NCBI RefSeq assembly: GCF_014843845.1 | Contig: NZ_JHQS01000017.1 | Span: forward strand, 62,001 to 126,000 | DNA from: Mesorhizobium amorphae | Lineage (GTDB): Bacteria; Pseudomonadota; Alphaproteobacteria; Rhizobiales; Rhizobiaceae | DNA length: 64,000 nucleotides | Direction of reading: 5' to 3' | Part shown: positions 17,152-25,692 of the stretch, one piece after another | Numbering within the stretch: the stretch's first letter is position 1 | Layout: the number at the start of each line of letters is the position of its first letter | Made by a program: the position numbers and the translations under genes | Notes under the pieces: generated by a model | The model's database searches: none | What the model saw: only the letters and a program-made list of their open reading frames with translations | What the model was told of the DNA's origin: nothing

Positions 17152-17775
17152 ATGTCCTTCGAAAACTGGGCCGCCTTCGCCGCCGCCTCCACCATCCTTC
17201 TCGTCATTCCCGGTCCGACCATCCTTTTGGTCGTGTCCTATGCGCTGGGCCAGGGCTGGCGCACGGCGTTGCCTATGGCGGTCGGCGTGGCGCTGGGAGA
17301 TTTCACCGCCATGACGCTGTCGATGCTTGGCATCGGCGCGCTGCTCGCGGCATCGGCCACCGTGTTCACGGTGCTGAAGGTGATCGGTGCCTGCTACCTG
17401 ATCTATCTCGGCGTAAAACTGTTCCGCGCTGGCGGCGCGCTCAAGGCCGAGCCGCGCACCGACGCGGTGTCCTCGGCGAAAATGATGGCGCATGCCTGGC
17501 TGGTCACGGCTCTCAACCCGAAAAGCATCACCTTCTTCGTCGCCTTCTTGCCGCAGTTCCTCGACCGCCACGCGGATTTCTGGACCCAGATGCTGGTCTT
17601 CGAAACGACCTTCCTGGCGCTCGCCTTCGCCAATGCCTTCGGCTATGCGCTGATCGCGGCCAGGGCACGCAATGTCGTGCGCAACCCGCGGGCGATCCGC
17701 ATCTTCAACCGCACCGGCGGCACGCTTCTGGTCGGCGCCGGCATCGCCACCATGGCGGTGCGTTCGGGAAATTGA
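17152..17775 (+). CDS. LysE/RhtB family amino acid exporter
   Basis: A 207-residue membrane protein with about six hydrophobic helices and the family signature IPGPTILLVVSYALGQGWRT near residue 20. The pattern LNPKSITFFVAFLPQF near residue 125 is also typical. The family exports amino acids, homoserine (lactone) or related compounds; the substrate cannot be read from the sequence. I chose the ATG at 17152, which has AGGAG seven bases ahead; the in-frame ATG at 17104 lies inside a tandem repeat. Confidence 0.87.
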   Translation: MSFENWAAFAAASTILLVIPGPTILLVVSYALGQGWRTALPMAVGVALGDFTAMTLSMLGIGALLAASATVFTVLKVIGACYLIYLGVKLFRAGGALKAEPRTDAVSSAKMMAHAWLVTALNPKSITFFVAFLPQFLDRHADFWTQMLVFETTFLALAFANAFGYALIAARARNVVRNPRAIRIFNRTGGTLLVGAGIATMAVRSGN

Positions 17776-17899
17776 GGGCAGCAGAAATTTGCCTGCCCTG
17801 CCTGATTTGCTTGCTCGATGGGGCCCGGGCCCAGGGTTGGCGTGCCAGCTTTTGTTGGCCTAAGATGGGTTGGCCTCGGCATCTGATGGAGGGCAAGGC

Positions 17900-19222
17900 A
17901 TGGCGGTCAAGGACGCATTCGGCCTGACATTATCGGGTGCGACGGAGGCCGGTTTCGCGCCTTACGCCCAGGCCGTGCGCGAACTGCAGTGCTTCATTGG
18001 CGATCCCGTCGCCTCAGCCGACCGCGCCATCGCCGAAAACCCCGATTTCGTCATGGCGCATGTCTTCAAGGGCTATCTCTTCGGCCTCGCCACCGAGCGC
18101 GAGGCAAGTTTGGTGGCCAGGACATGTCACGAGGCGGCGCTGTCGCTTGCCGCCACGCCGCGCGAACAGGCGCATGTTGCGGCCCTTGGCCATCTCGCCG
18201 CCGGTCGCTGGCATGAAGCCTCCCGAACCCTCGAGGATGTCGCCATCGGCTTTCCGCTCGACATGGTGGCGCTGCAGACCGGACACCAGATCGACTTCTT
18301 CACCGGCAATGCCCGCATGCTGCGCGACCGCATCGGCCGCGCGCTGCCATCGTGGCAAAAGGATATGCCGGGCTACCACGCCGTCCTCGGCATGCAGGCC
18401 TTCGGGCTGGAGGAGATGGGCGACTACGCGCGCGCCGAAAGGCTTGGCCGCACGGCGGTCGACATCGAGCCGCGCGACGGCTGGGCGCAGCATGCCGTTG
18501 CCCATGTCATGGAAATGCAGAGCCGGCAGAGGGACGGAATCGCCTGGATGCGCGCCAACCCGGAGGCGTGGACGAAGGACAGCTTCCTGCAGGTGCACAA
18601 TTGGTGGCATCTGTCGCTGTTCCACTACGATCTCGGCGACACCGACGAGGTGCTGGCGCTCTATGATGGACCGATCTACGGCACGCCGTCGACGCTGGCG
18701 CTCAACATGGTCGATGCCTCGGCGATCCTGTGGCGGCTCTATCTCGGCGGCGCCGATGTCGGCGACCGCTGGGCAGCCCTTGCCGCCAACTGGCCCAAGG
18801 CCGGCGCCGGCAATTACGCCTTCAACGATGCGCATGCGATGATGGCCTTCGTCGGCGCCGGCCTCGAAGCGCCGGCCAAAACCCTGCTCGAAGCACAGCG
18901 CGAGGCGATGCGCGGCAACGACGACAATGCTGCCTTCACCCGGGATGTCGGCCATCCCCTCACACTTGCCATCAAGGCATTCGGCGACGGCAACTATGCC
19001 GAGACGGTACGCCTGATCCGGCCGATTCGCGCCATCGCCCAGCGCTTCGGCGGCAGCCACGCGCAGCGCGACGTCATCGATCTCACCCTGATCGAGGCGG
19101 CGCTGCGTTCCGGCGACCATGCCCTGTCGCGGGCGCTAACGGCGGAACGCACGCTGGCGCGACCGGACAGCCCGCTCTCGGCATTGTTTTCGCACCGCGC
19201 TGCCGATTTGTCCGAGAATTGA
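17900..19222 (+). CDS. TTC38-like tetratricopeptide repeat protein
   Basis: A 440-residue soluble helical repeat protein. Features such as DFVMAHVFKGYLFGLA, a QTGHQIDFFTG turn, HAVAHVMEMQSR and HNWWHLSLFHYDLG match the TTC38 (StaR-like TPR) family found in many bacteria and in animals. Its biochemical role is unknown. No signal peptide or membrane segment is seen. The ATG at 17900 follows GGAGGG. A small intrinsic terminator follows, so it is probably a separate unit from xylB. Confidence 0.78.
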   Translation: MAVKDAFGLTLSGATEAGFAPYAQAVRELQCFIGDPVASADRAIAENPDFVMAHVFKGYLFGLATEREASLVARTCHEAALSLAATPREQAHVAALGHLAAGRWHEASRTLEDVAIGFPLDMVALQTGHQIDFFTGNARMLRDRIGRALPSWQKDMPGYHAVLGMQAFGLEEMGDYARAERLGRTAVDIEPRDGWAQHAVAHVMEMQSRQRDGIAWMRANPEAWTKDSFLQVHNWWHLSLFHYDLGDTDEVLALYDGPIYGTPSTLALNMVDASAILWRLYLGGADVGDRWAALAANWPKAGAGNYAFNDAHAMMAFVGAGLEAPAKTLLEAQREAMRGNDDNAAFTRDVGHPLTLAIKAFGDGNYAETVRLIRPIRAIAQRFGGSHAQRDVIDLTLIEAALRSGDHALSRALTAERTLARPDSPLSALFSHRAADLSEN

Positions 19223-19247
19223 CCAGCGACGAATCTTGCCTTAAAAA

Positions 19248-19267
19248 CTGGCCAAGCCAGATTTTTT
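19248..19267 (+). terminator. Small intrinsic terminator after the TPR gene
   Basis: CTGGC CAA GCCAG followed by ATTTTTT, preceded by AAAAA that can extend the stem. It lies 25 bases after the TPR stop and about 40 bases before xylB. Confidence 0.55.
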
Positions 19268-19304
19268 CGAGATCCGAAAAAAATAATGGCAGTGGGAGGA
19301 AAGC

Positions 19305-20759
19305 ATGTATCTCGGCCTCGATCTGGGCACGTCGGGCGTCAAGGCGCTGTTGATCGATGCCGGTCAGACTGTTGTCGGCTCCGGCCATGGCTCGCTCGAC
19401 GTGTCGCGACCGCATCCCGGCTGGTCCGAGCAGGATCCTGCTCACTGGATCCAGGCCTGCGAGACGGCAATCGCCGAACTGAAGGCATCCCATCCGAAAG
19501 AACTCGCGACGGTGAAAGGCATCGGCCTCTCCGGCCAGATGCATGGCGCCACCTTGCTCGACGCCGCAGACAAGGTCCTGTGCCCTTGCATCCTGTGGAA
19601 CGACACGCGCAGCCACGCCGAAGCGGCCGCTCTCGACGCCGATCCACGCTTTCGCGAACTCACCGGCAACATCGTCTTCCCCGGCTTCACCGCGCCGAAA
19701 CTCGCCTGGGTGAAGAACAACGAGCCCGGTATCTTCGCCAAGGTGGCGAAGGTGCTTTTGCCGAAGGATTTCCTGCGGCACTGGCTGACCGGCGAGCATA
19801 TGTCGGAAATGTCCGATTCGGCCGGCACGTCCTGGCTCGATGTCGGCAAGCGGCGCTGGTCCGCCGACCTTCTCGCCGCCACCTCGCTCGACGAGAAGCA
19901 GATGCCGTCGCTGGTCGAAGGCACTGCGAAAGCCGGCGGCCTGCGCGCCGAATTGGCCTCGAAATGGGGCATCGAGGCCGGCATCCCGATCGCCGGCGGC
20001 GCCGGCGACAATGCGGCCTCGGCCTGCGGCATGGGCACGGTGGGCGCCGGCCACGCTTTCGTCTCGCTCGGCACGTCAGGCGTGCTGTTTGCCGCCAACG
20101 CGTCCTATCTGCCCAATCCGGCAAGCGCGGTGCACACATTCTGCCATGCGTTGCCCAACACCTGGCACCAGATGGGCGTCATCCTGTCGGCCACCGATTC
20201 GCTCAACTGGCTGTCGGAGATATCAGGCAAGGGCGCCGGCGAACTGACCGCCGAGCTTGGCGATACGCTCCAGGCACCAAGCGGCGTATCGTTCCTGCCC
20301 TATCTCTCGGGCGAGCGCACGCCGCACAATGATTCCGCCATTCGCGGCGCGTTCACCGGCCTGGCGCATGAATCCAACCGCGCCGTGCTCACCCAGGCGG
20401 TGCTCGAAGGCGTCGCCTTCGCCTTCCGCGACAGTCTCGAAGCGTTGAAAAAGGCCGGCACGACATTGACGCGGGTGACGGCGATCGGTGGCGGTTCGCG
20501 CTCACGTTACTGGCTGAAGGCGATCGCCACCGCGCTTCAGATCCCGGTCGACATTCCTGCCGACGGCGATTTCGGCGCCGCCTTCGGCGCGGCCAGGCTC
20601 GGCCTGATCGCGGCGACCGGTGCGGATCCGCTCAGCATCTGCACCGCGCCGGCCACCGACGCGACCATCGAACCGGATACGGGGCTAATCCGCGCCTATG
20701 CCGACGCCTATGACCGCTACCGGGCGCTTTATCCGGCGATCAAGGGCGCCACGGCGTGA
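19305..20759 (+). CDS. xylB: Xylulokinase
   Basis: A 484-residue FGGY-family kinase that phosphorylates D-xylulose to xylulose-5-phosphate. The start MYLGLDLGTSGVKALLID contains the phosphate-binding DLGTSG; GLSGQMHG, ILWNDTRS and the late GGGSRSRYWLKAIA motif agree with XylB. GGGAGGAAAG precedes the ATG. Xylose isomerase lies 505 bases downstream on the same strand with an unrelated opposite-strand gene between. A hairpin spans the stop codon. No xylose regulator or transporter is in view. Confidence 0.9.
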   Translation: MYLGLDLGTSGVKALLIDAGQTVVGSGHGSLDVSRPHPGWSEQDPAHWIQACETAIAELKASHPKELATVKGIGLSGQMHGATLLDAADKVLCPCILWNDTRSHAEAAALDADPRFRELTGNIVFPGFTAPKLAWVKNNEPGIFAKVAKVLLPKDFLRHWLTGEHMSEMSDSAGTSWLDVGKRRWSADLLAATSLDEKQMPSLVEGTAKAGGLRAELASKWGIEAGIPIAGGAGDNAASACGMGTVGAGHAFVSLGTSGVLFAANASYLPNPASAVHTFCHALPNTWHQMGVILSATDSLNWLSEISGKGAGELTAELGDTLQAPSGVSFLPYLSGERTPHNDSAIRGAFTGLAHESNRAVLTQAVLEGVAFAFRDSLEALKKAGTTLTRVTAIGGGSRSRYWLKAIATALQIPVDIPADGDFGAAFGAARLGLIAATGADPLSICTAPATDATIEPDTGLIRAYADAYDRYRALYPAIKGATA

Positions 20760-20783
20760 GCGGACTTTCGCCCACGCCGTGGC
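20748..20783. terminator. Hairpin over the xylB stop, possibly bidirectional
   Basis: GCCACGGCGTG (20748-20758) pairs perfectly with CACGCCGTGGC (20773-20783). It overlaps the TGA of xylB and lies just past the end of the convergent NTF2-like gene. There is no good T-tract on either strand, so it may be a boundary or stability element rather than a strong terminator. Confidence 0.45.
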
Positions 20784-20791
20784 ATCGCGGC

Positions 20792-21154
20792 TCACTGCGC
20801 CGGCACCTTGTCGAGGAAGCCGGTGACGCTCTTCAGGCGGCCGTTCTCGATGACGCCGATGTCGGTGCCTTCGATGACGGACTCGGTGCCTTCCGGCCCG
20901 AGGTTCCACGAGAAGCGGATCGTGTCGGCGAACCCGTCCGGCTTGCCCTTCAGCGAGAAACGGAAGCCGGCAAAACGCTGCTGCACACCATCGATGAGTG
21001 CGGCGACTCCGTCATGGCCGTCGCCCTGCATGATCGGATCACGGTAGCTGACGTCTTCGGTGAAGGTCGCTTCCAGCAGTGCCTGCCGTCGGTCCGCATC
21101 ACCCTCGTTCCAGGCGGTGATGTAGTTTTGGGCGATCGTGTTGAGGTCGGTCAT
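20792..21154 (-). CDS. SnoaL/NTF2-like family protein
   Basis: A 120-residue single-domain protein with the cone-like SnoaL/NTF2 fold signature: IAQNYITAWNEGDADRRQALL at the N-terminus, DVSYRDPIMQGDGHDGV after it and IEGTDIGVIENGRLKSVTGFL at the end. This family includes polyketide cyclases, isomerases and many proteins of unknown role. It sits between xylB and xylA on the opposite strand and is divergent from xylA, so it is probably independently expressed. No specific function can be assigned. Confidence 0.78.
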   Translation of the reverse strand: MTDLNTIAQNYITAWNEGDADRRQALLEATFTEDVSYRDPIMQGDGHDGVAALIDGVQQRFAGFRFSLKGKPDGFADTIRFSWNLGPEGTESVIEGTDIGVIENGRLKSVTGFLDKVPAQ

Positions 21155-21264
21155 GGTCTGTCTCCTTCTTTGAGTGGCTTTGACACGAACCTTTTCGACC
21201 AGCGTGAGCGTGAAACCAATTACGCCTGCGGTAATCGGGGCGAACTTTCGAGAGGACAGAAATC

Positions 21265-22590
21265 ATGAGCAGCGGATTTTTCGGCGACATCCAGAAGATC
21301 AAATATGAGGGACCGGATTCGACCAATCCGCTGGCCTACCGGTTCTACAATCCCGACGAGGTTGTCGCCGGCAAGCGGTTGGAAGACCATCTGCGCTTCG
21401 CGGTCGCCTACTGGCATTCCTTCGCCTGGCAGGGCGGCGATCCCTTCGGCGGCCAGACCTTCGACCGTCCCTGGTTTCCCAAGGCCGGCGGCATCGACAC
21501 GATGGAGTTGGCCAAGCTCAAGGCAGACGTCGCCTTCGAGATGTTTTCGCTGCTCGGCGCACCCTATTTCTGTTTCCACGACGCCGACGTGCGGCCGGAG
21601 GGCAAGGATTTTTCGGAGAGTGCCGCGCGCCTCGACGAGATCGGCGACTACTTTGCGGGAAAGATGAAGCAGACCGGCGTCAAGCTGCTCTGGGGCACCG
21701 CCAACCTGTTCTCGCACCGTCGCTTCATGTCCGGTGCGGCCACCAACCCCGATCCCGATGTCTTTGCCTATGCGGCGGCAACGGTGAAGAGCTGCATCGA
21801 CGTCACCAAGCGGCTGAAGGGCGAGAACTACGTGCTATGGGGCGGCCGCGAGGGCTATGAGACGCTGCTCAACACCGACCTTGGCCGCGAGCAGGACCAG
21901 GCCGGACGCTTCCTCAGCCTTGTGGTCGATTACAAGCACAAGATCGGTTTCAAGGGCACCATCCTGATCGAGCCGAAGCCGCAGGAACCGACAAAGCACC
22001 AGTACGACTATGATGTCGCGACGGTGTACGGCTTCCTCAAGCGCTTCGGGCTGGAGAAGGAGGTCAAGCTCAACATCGAGCAGGGTCACGCCATCCTGGC
22101 CGGCCATTCCTTCGAGCACGAGCTGGCTCTGGCCAATGCGCTCGGCGTCTTCGGTTCGATCGACATGAACCGCAACGACTACCAATCCGGCTGGGACACC
22201 GACCAGTTCCCCAACAACGTGCCGGAAATGGCGCTCGCCTACTACCAGGTCTTGCTGGCCGGTGGCTTCAAGACCGGCGGCACTAATTTCGACGCCAAGC
22301 TGCGCCGCCAGTCGCTCGATCCGCAGGACCTGCTGATCGGCCATATCGGTGGCATGGACGCTTGTGCACGCGGGCTCAAGGCCGCCGCCCGCATGGTCGA
22401 GGACAAGGCGCTGTCGGGACCGCTGGCCGAACGCTATGCCGGCTGGAATTCGGCCGAGGCCAAGGCGATGCTGTCGGGCAAACGCACGCTGGAGGAGATC
22501 GCCGAGCGTGTGGTGAAGAAGAAGATCGAGCCACAGCCGCGCTCGGGCCGCCAGGAACTGCTCGAGAATATCGTCAACCGCTACGTCTGA
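21265..22590 (+). CDS. xylA: Xylose isomerase
   Basis: A 441-residue class II xylose isomerase converting D-xylose to D-xylulose, the substrate of XylB. Conserved features include [13 protein letters not shown] with the catalytic His/Asp, the metal-binding region [14 protein letters not shown] (Glu in GREGYE), [18 protein letters not shown] (Glu and Lys) and [10 protein letters not shown]. Length matches the class. GAGAGGACAGAAATC precedes the ATG. No terminator was seen directly after it. Confidence 0.93.
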   Translation: MSSGFFGDIQKIKYEGPDSTNPLAYRFYNPDEVVAGKRLEDHLRFAVAYWHSFAWQGGDPFGGQTFDRPWFPKAGGIDTMELAKLKADVAFEMFSLLGAPYFCFHDADVRPEGKDFSESAARLDEIGDYFAGKMKQTGVKLLWGTANLFSHRRFMSGAATNPDPDVFAYAAATVKSCIDVTKRLKGENYVLWGGREGYETLLNTDLGREQDQAGRFLSLVVDYKHKIGFKGTILIEPKPQEPTKHQYDYDVATVYGFLKRFGLEKEVKLNIEQGHAILAGHSFEHELALANALGVFGSIDMNRNDYQSGWDTDQFPNNVPEMALAYYQVLLAGGFKTGGTNFDAKLRRQSLDPQDLLIGHIGGMDACARGLKAAARMVEDKALSGPLAERYAGWNSAEAKAMLSGKRTLEEIAERVVKKKIEPQPRSGRQELLENIVNRYV

Positions 22591-22782
22591 GCGCGAAATT
22601 CCGTCCATACCCTTTCCAGGGCGGGCCAAGCCCCGGAACGGCTTTGCGCTATGGGCGGGACCGACGACACGGTTCTGCCCCGCATCGCCCCTCAATCGCC
22701 TCGCTCTTGCCTTCAAACAGCCGTCACGGATCTCGTATAAGTATGCTCCTGTGGCGGGTGAAGAAGAAGGAGGCGAACCGAT

Positions 22783-22986
22783 ATGCAGCACGAACGCGAA
22801 ATCGACGCCCTGCTCTCGTCCGGCGAGACCGGATCGATCATCGATCGGCTGATGGCGTTGCCGAGACCTACCGACGATGTGAAGAACGAATGGGATCGCG
22901 CTGTCAGCAGCCGATTCGAAGTCCGTCTGGCGAGACAGATGCGCTCGCAGATCGACAACGGCAGCGATCGTCAAAACGCGGCTTGA
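22783..22986 (+). CDS. Small hypothetical protein
   Basis: A 67-residue charged, helical-looking protein beginning MQHEREIDALLSSGETG and containing ARQMRSQID near its end. An AAGGAGG sits nine bases before the ATG, which is the main reason to call it. It lies alone between xylA and a convergent regulator. I do not recognise a family; there is no signal or membrane segment. Confidence 0.55.
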   Translation: MQHEREIDALLSSGETGSIIDRLMALPRPTDDVKNEWDRAVSSRFEVRLARQMRSQIDNGSDRQNAA

Positions 22987-23070
22987 TCCACCAATGCGGT
23001 CCGCGCTTTGGAATCTTTGTTCTATGCATGTCGTTATCCCAAAACTGCTACACACTTTGGGCGACACGCA

Positions 23071-24051
23071 CTATCCCCGGCGCAGCCTGACCGGCGCTTC
23101 GCCGAAAGCTCTTGAAAACGCTCTGGAAAACGCTGCGGCGGACGAAAACCCCGTCCGCCCGGCGATGTCTGCCATGGCGACGCGCGTATCGACCACCAGC
23201 CGGCGTGCGGCACCCAGCCTGAGCCTGAGGTAATAGGCGCCCGGCGTCTCTCCGATCGACTTGCGAAAAATGCTTTCCAGCGTCCGCGCCGTCACCCCGG
23301 CGCGCTTGGCCACCGCGGCGATGGTCAGCGGCTGGTCGACATGCGCTTCCATCAGCCGGATGGCTTGCGCCAACCTGGGATCATAGCCATCAAGGCGCCC
23401 AAGCGAGACCAGCGGCTGAGCGTCGGTGGCGGCGCGTGCCTGGTCGTAGATGAACACGCTGGCGACATCGAGCGCCACCGCCATGCCGAGTCGGGTGCGA
23501 ATCAAATGCAGCATCAGGTCGAAGGTCGGCGAGGCGCCGCCGGAGGTGAAGACGGGACCGTCGATGACGTAGCGGTCGGGGCGCACGTCGACACCGGGAA
23601 AGGCCGACGAAAAATCCTCCATGTCTTCCCAGTGGGTGGTGGCGCTGCGCCCTTCCAGCAGGCCGGCGCGCGCGACCAGCCAGGTGCCGGCCTCGACGCC
23701 GCCGCAGGCCCGTGCGGCCCGCGCAGCCCGGCGCAGGCCGGCAAGCAGCGCCGACGTGGCATAGTTCTGCGTGCCGAAACCGGCGACGACGACAAGCACG
23801 TCAGTGACGTCGGTGGCATCGAAGCGGCCGCTGACCGCCACCGGCAGGCCGCAAGTCGTCACCGGCGCCTCGCCCGTCACCGAAACCAGTTTGAAGTCGA
23901 ACAGTGTCTCGCCGGCGATGCGGTTGGCGGCGCGCAGCGGATCGATGGCCGAGGCCACGCACATGATCGACGAGCCTGAAAACACCAGCAGCGTCACCTT
24001 GAGCGGTGAACGCTCGGCGCGAAAGATTTCAGATTTTTCGCTTTTGATCAT
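23071..24051 (-). CDS. cdhR: GlxA-type regulator (DJ-1/PfpI plus AraC), probable carnitine regulator
   Basis: A 326-residue transcription factor with an N-terminal DJ-1/PfpI-like amidase fold (from about residue 17, VTLLVFSGSSIMCVASAIDPLRAAN) lacking an obvious enzyme role, and a C-terminal AraC DNA-binding domain (LTIAAVAKRAGVTARTLESIFRK and MADIAGRTGFSSAAAFSRAF). This architecture is that of CdhR and GbdR, regulators of carnitine and glycine betaine catabolism in Pseudomonas. It is divergent from the carnitine locus with 77 bases between, so it most likely activates that operon in response to carnitine. The symbol is inferred from architecture and context. Confidence 0.75.
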   Translation of the reverse strand: MIKSEKSEIFRAERSPLKVTLLVFSGSSIMCVASAIDPLRAANRIAGETLFDFKLVSVTGEAPVTTCGLPVAVSGRFDATDVTDVLVVVAGFGTQNYATSALLAGLRRAARAARACGGVEAGTWLVARAGLLEGRSATTHWEDMEDFSSAFPGVDVRPDRYVIDGPVFTSGGASPTFDLMLHLIRTRLGMAVALDVASVFIYDQARAATDAQPLVSLGRLDGYDPRLAQAIRLMEAHVDQPLTIAAVAKRAGVTARTLESIFRKSIGETPGAYYLRLRLGAARRLVVDTRVAMADIAGRTGFSSAAAFSRAFSRAFGEAPVRLRRG

Positions 24052-24128
24052 ATCACCTTCGTAAAACGCAAAACAGTTTCCGGCAAGTAGCGCAATGTTG
24101 TCGTCTGTTTCGATTGGGAGGAAATTTC

Positions 24129-25046
24129 ATGCCGCTCGCAATGAACCGTGAGGTCTTCATTACCTGTGCCGTGACCGGGTCCGGCGGCTCGCAGGACCGC
24201 AGCCCGCATGTGCCGCGTTCGCCCAAGCAGATCGCCGATTCGGCGATCGACGCAGCCAAGGCCGGTGCGGCGATCGTCCACTGCCATGTCCGCGATCCCG
24301 AGACCGGCAAGCCGCGCCGCGACGTGCATCTCTACCGCGAAGTGACCGAGCGCATCCGCGACGCCAATGTCGACGTGGTGCTGAACCTGACCGCCGGCAT
24401 GGGCGGCGACATGGTGTTCGGGTCGCCGGAAGCGCCGCTGCCGCTGAATGAAAAAGGCACCGACATGGGCGGTGCCACCAACCGCGTCGAACATGTGCGC
24501 CAGTGCCTGCCGGAAATCTGCACGCTGGATTGCGGCACGATGAATTTCGCCGAAGCCGACTATGTCATGACCAACACGCCAGGCATGCTGCGCGCCATGG
24601 GCGGCATGATGACGGCGCTCGGCGTCAAGCCGGAGATCGAGGCGTTCGACACCGGCCATCTGTGGTTCGCCAAGCAATTGGTCGAGGAAGAGGTGCTGAA
24701 GCCGGACGCCTTGGTGCAGCTCTGCATGGGCGTGCCGTGGGGGGCACCCGACGACCTCAACACCTTCATGGCCATGGTCAACAACGTGCCGTCGACCTGG
24801 AACTGGTCGGCCTTCTCGATCGGCCGCAACCAGATGGCTTATGCTGCCGCCGCGGTGTTGGCCGGCGGCAATGTCCGCGTGGGGCTCGAGGACAATCTGT
24901 GGCTCGACAAGGGCGTACTGGCTACCAACGCACAACTGGTCGAGCGCGCGTCCAGCATCGTCACCAATCTCGGTGCCAGGATCCTCGGGCCGGAGGAAGT
25001 GCGCCAGAAGCTCAACCTGACCAAGCGGGCGCCGATCGCCGCGTAG
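24129..25046 (+). CDS. 3-dehydrocarnitine cleavage enzyme (BKACE family)
   Basis: A 305-residue beta-keto acid cleavage enzyme (DUF849). Such enzymes condense a beta-keto acid with acetyl-CoA; for 3-dehydrocarnitine this yields glycine betaine and acetoacetyl-CoA. The TIM-barrel start FITCAVTGSGGSQDRSPHVP, the zinc-site IVHCHVRDPETGKPRRD and the late VRVGLEDNLWLDKG are family signatures. GGGAGGAAATTTC precedes the ATG at 24129. It is first in an operon with the carnitine dehydrogenase, which fixes the likely substrate, as in Pseudomonas CdhC/DhcA and in S. meliloti. Confidence 0.85.
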   Translation: MPLAMNREVFITCAVTGSGGSQDRSPHVPRSPKQIADSAIDAAKAGAAIVHCHVRDPETGKPRRDVHLYREVTERIRDANVDVVLNLTAGMGGDMVFGSPEAPLPLNEKGTDMGGATNRVEHVRQCLPEICTLDCGTMNFAEADYVMTNTPGMLRAMGGMMTALGVKPEIEAFDTGHLWFAKQLVEEEVLKPDALVQLCMGVPWGAPDDLNTFMAMVNNVPSTWNWSAFSIGRNQMAYAAAAVLAGGNVRVGLEDNLWLDKGVLATNAQLVERASSIVTNLGARILGPEEVRQKLNLTKRAPIAA

Positions 25047-25062
25047 TTTGGAGGGTGTCGAA

Positions 25063-25692
25063 ATGACTACCGTCAAATTCACCGCGATGAAGGATGGCGA
25101 CCGGGAGGACTATGAGTTCCTGACCGCGCATGAGATCGACTACGCTGCCAGGACCGGCGAGCGGCTGCTCGACGCGCTGGTGCAGCTCGACGAGGGCCTG
25201 TCCGGCTACAAGATCACCCGGCTCGGCCATTCGCTGCAGGCCGCCACCCGCGCCTGGCGTGACGGTGCCGACACGGACTGGATCGCCTGCGCCCTGCTAC
25301 ACGACATCGGCGACATCTACGCGCCCTACAACCACGACGAATATGCGGCTGCGATCCTAAAACCTTTCGTGCGCGAGCAATGCACCTGGGTGGTGGAAAA
25401 GCACGGCGATTTCCAGCGCCTCTATTACGCCCATCATCTCGGCGGCAATCCTCACGCGCGCGACCGCTTCGCCGGGCACGCCTATTTCGACGATTGCGAC
25501 CAATTCTGCGAGCGCTGGGACCAGTCAAGCTTTGACCCCGACTACGAGACGCTGCCGATGGACTTCTTCCGGCCCTTCGTGCTCGAAGTCTTTGCCCGCA
25601 AGGCCTACGACCCATCGGTCATCCGCACCGGCGAGCGCGTGCCCCTCATCGATCCAGACATGGCGAACAAAAGAACCGGAGCCTCCGCATGA
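25063..25692 (+). CDS. HD-domain protein, PhnZ-like, in the carnitine operon
   Basis: A 209-residue HD-superfamily protein. His56 in GHSLQAA, the His80-Asp81 pair in LLHDIGD, and the later AHHLGGNP and FDDCDQF provide the metal ligands. Tyr49, seven residues before the first His, and the HSLQ motif resemble the mixed-valent di-iron HD oxygenases PhnZ and TmpB rather than nucleotide phosphohydrolases. It starts 16 bases after the BKACE gene (GGAGGG ahead) and overlaps the carnitine dehydrogenase start by four bases, so it is translationally coupled. Its reaction is unknown. It occupies the place where pseudomonads have the thioesterase cdhB. Confidence 0.75.
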   Translation: MTTVKFTAMKDGDREDYEFLTAHEIDYAARTGERLLDALVQLDEGLSGYKITRLGHSLQAATRAWRDGADTDWIACALLHDIGDIYAPYNHDEYAAAILKPFVREQCTWVVEKHGDFQRLYYAHHLGGNPHARDRFAGHAYFDDCDQFCERWDQSSFDPDYETLPMDFFRPFVLEVFARKAYDPSVIRTGERVPLIDPDMANKRTGASA

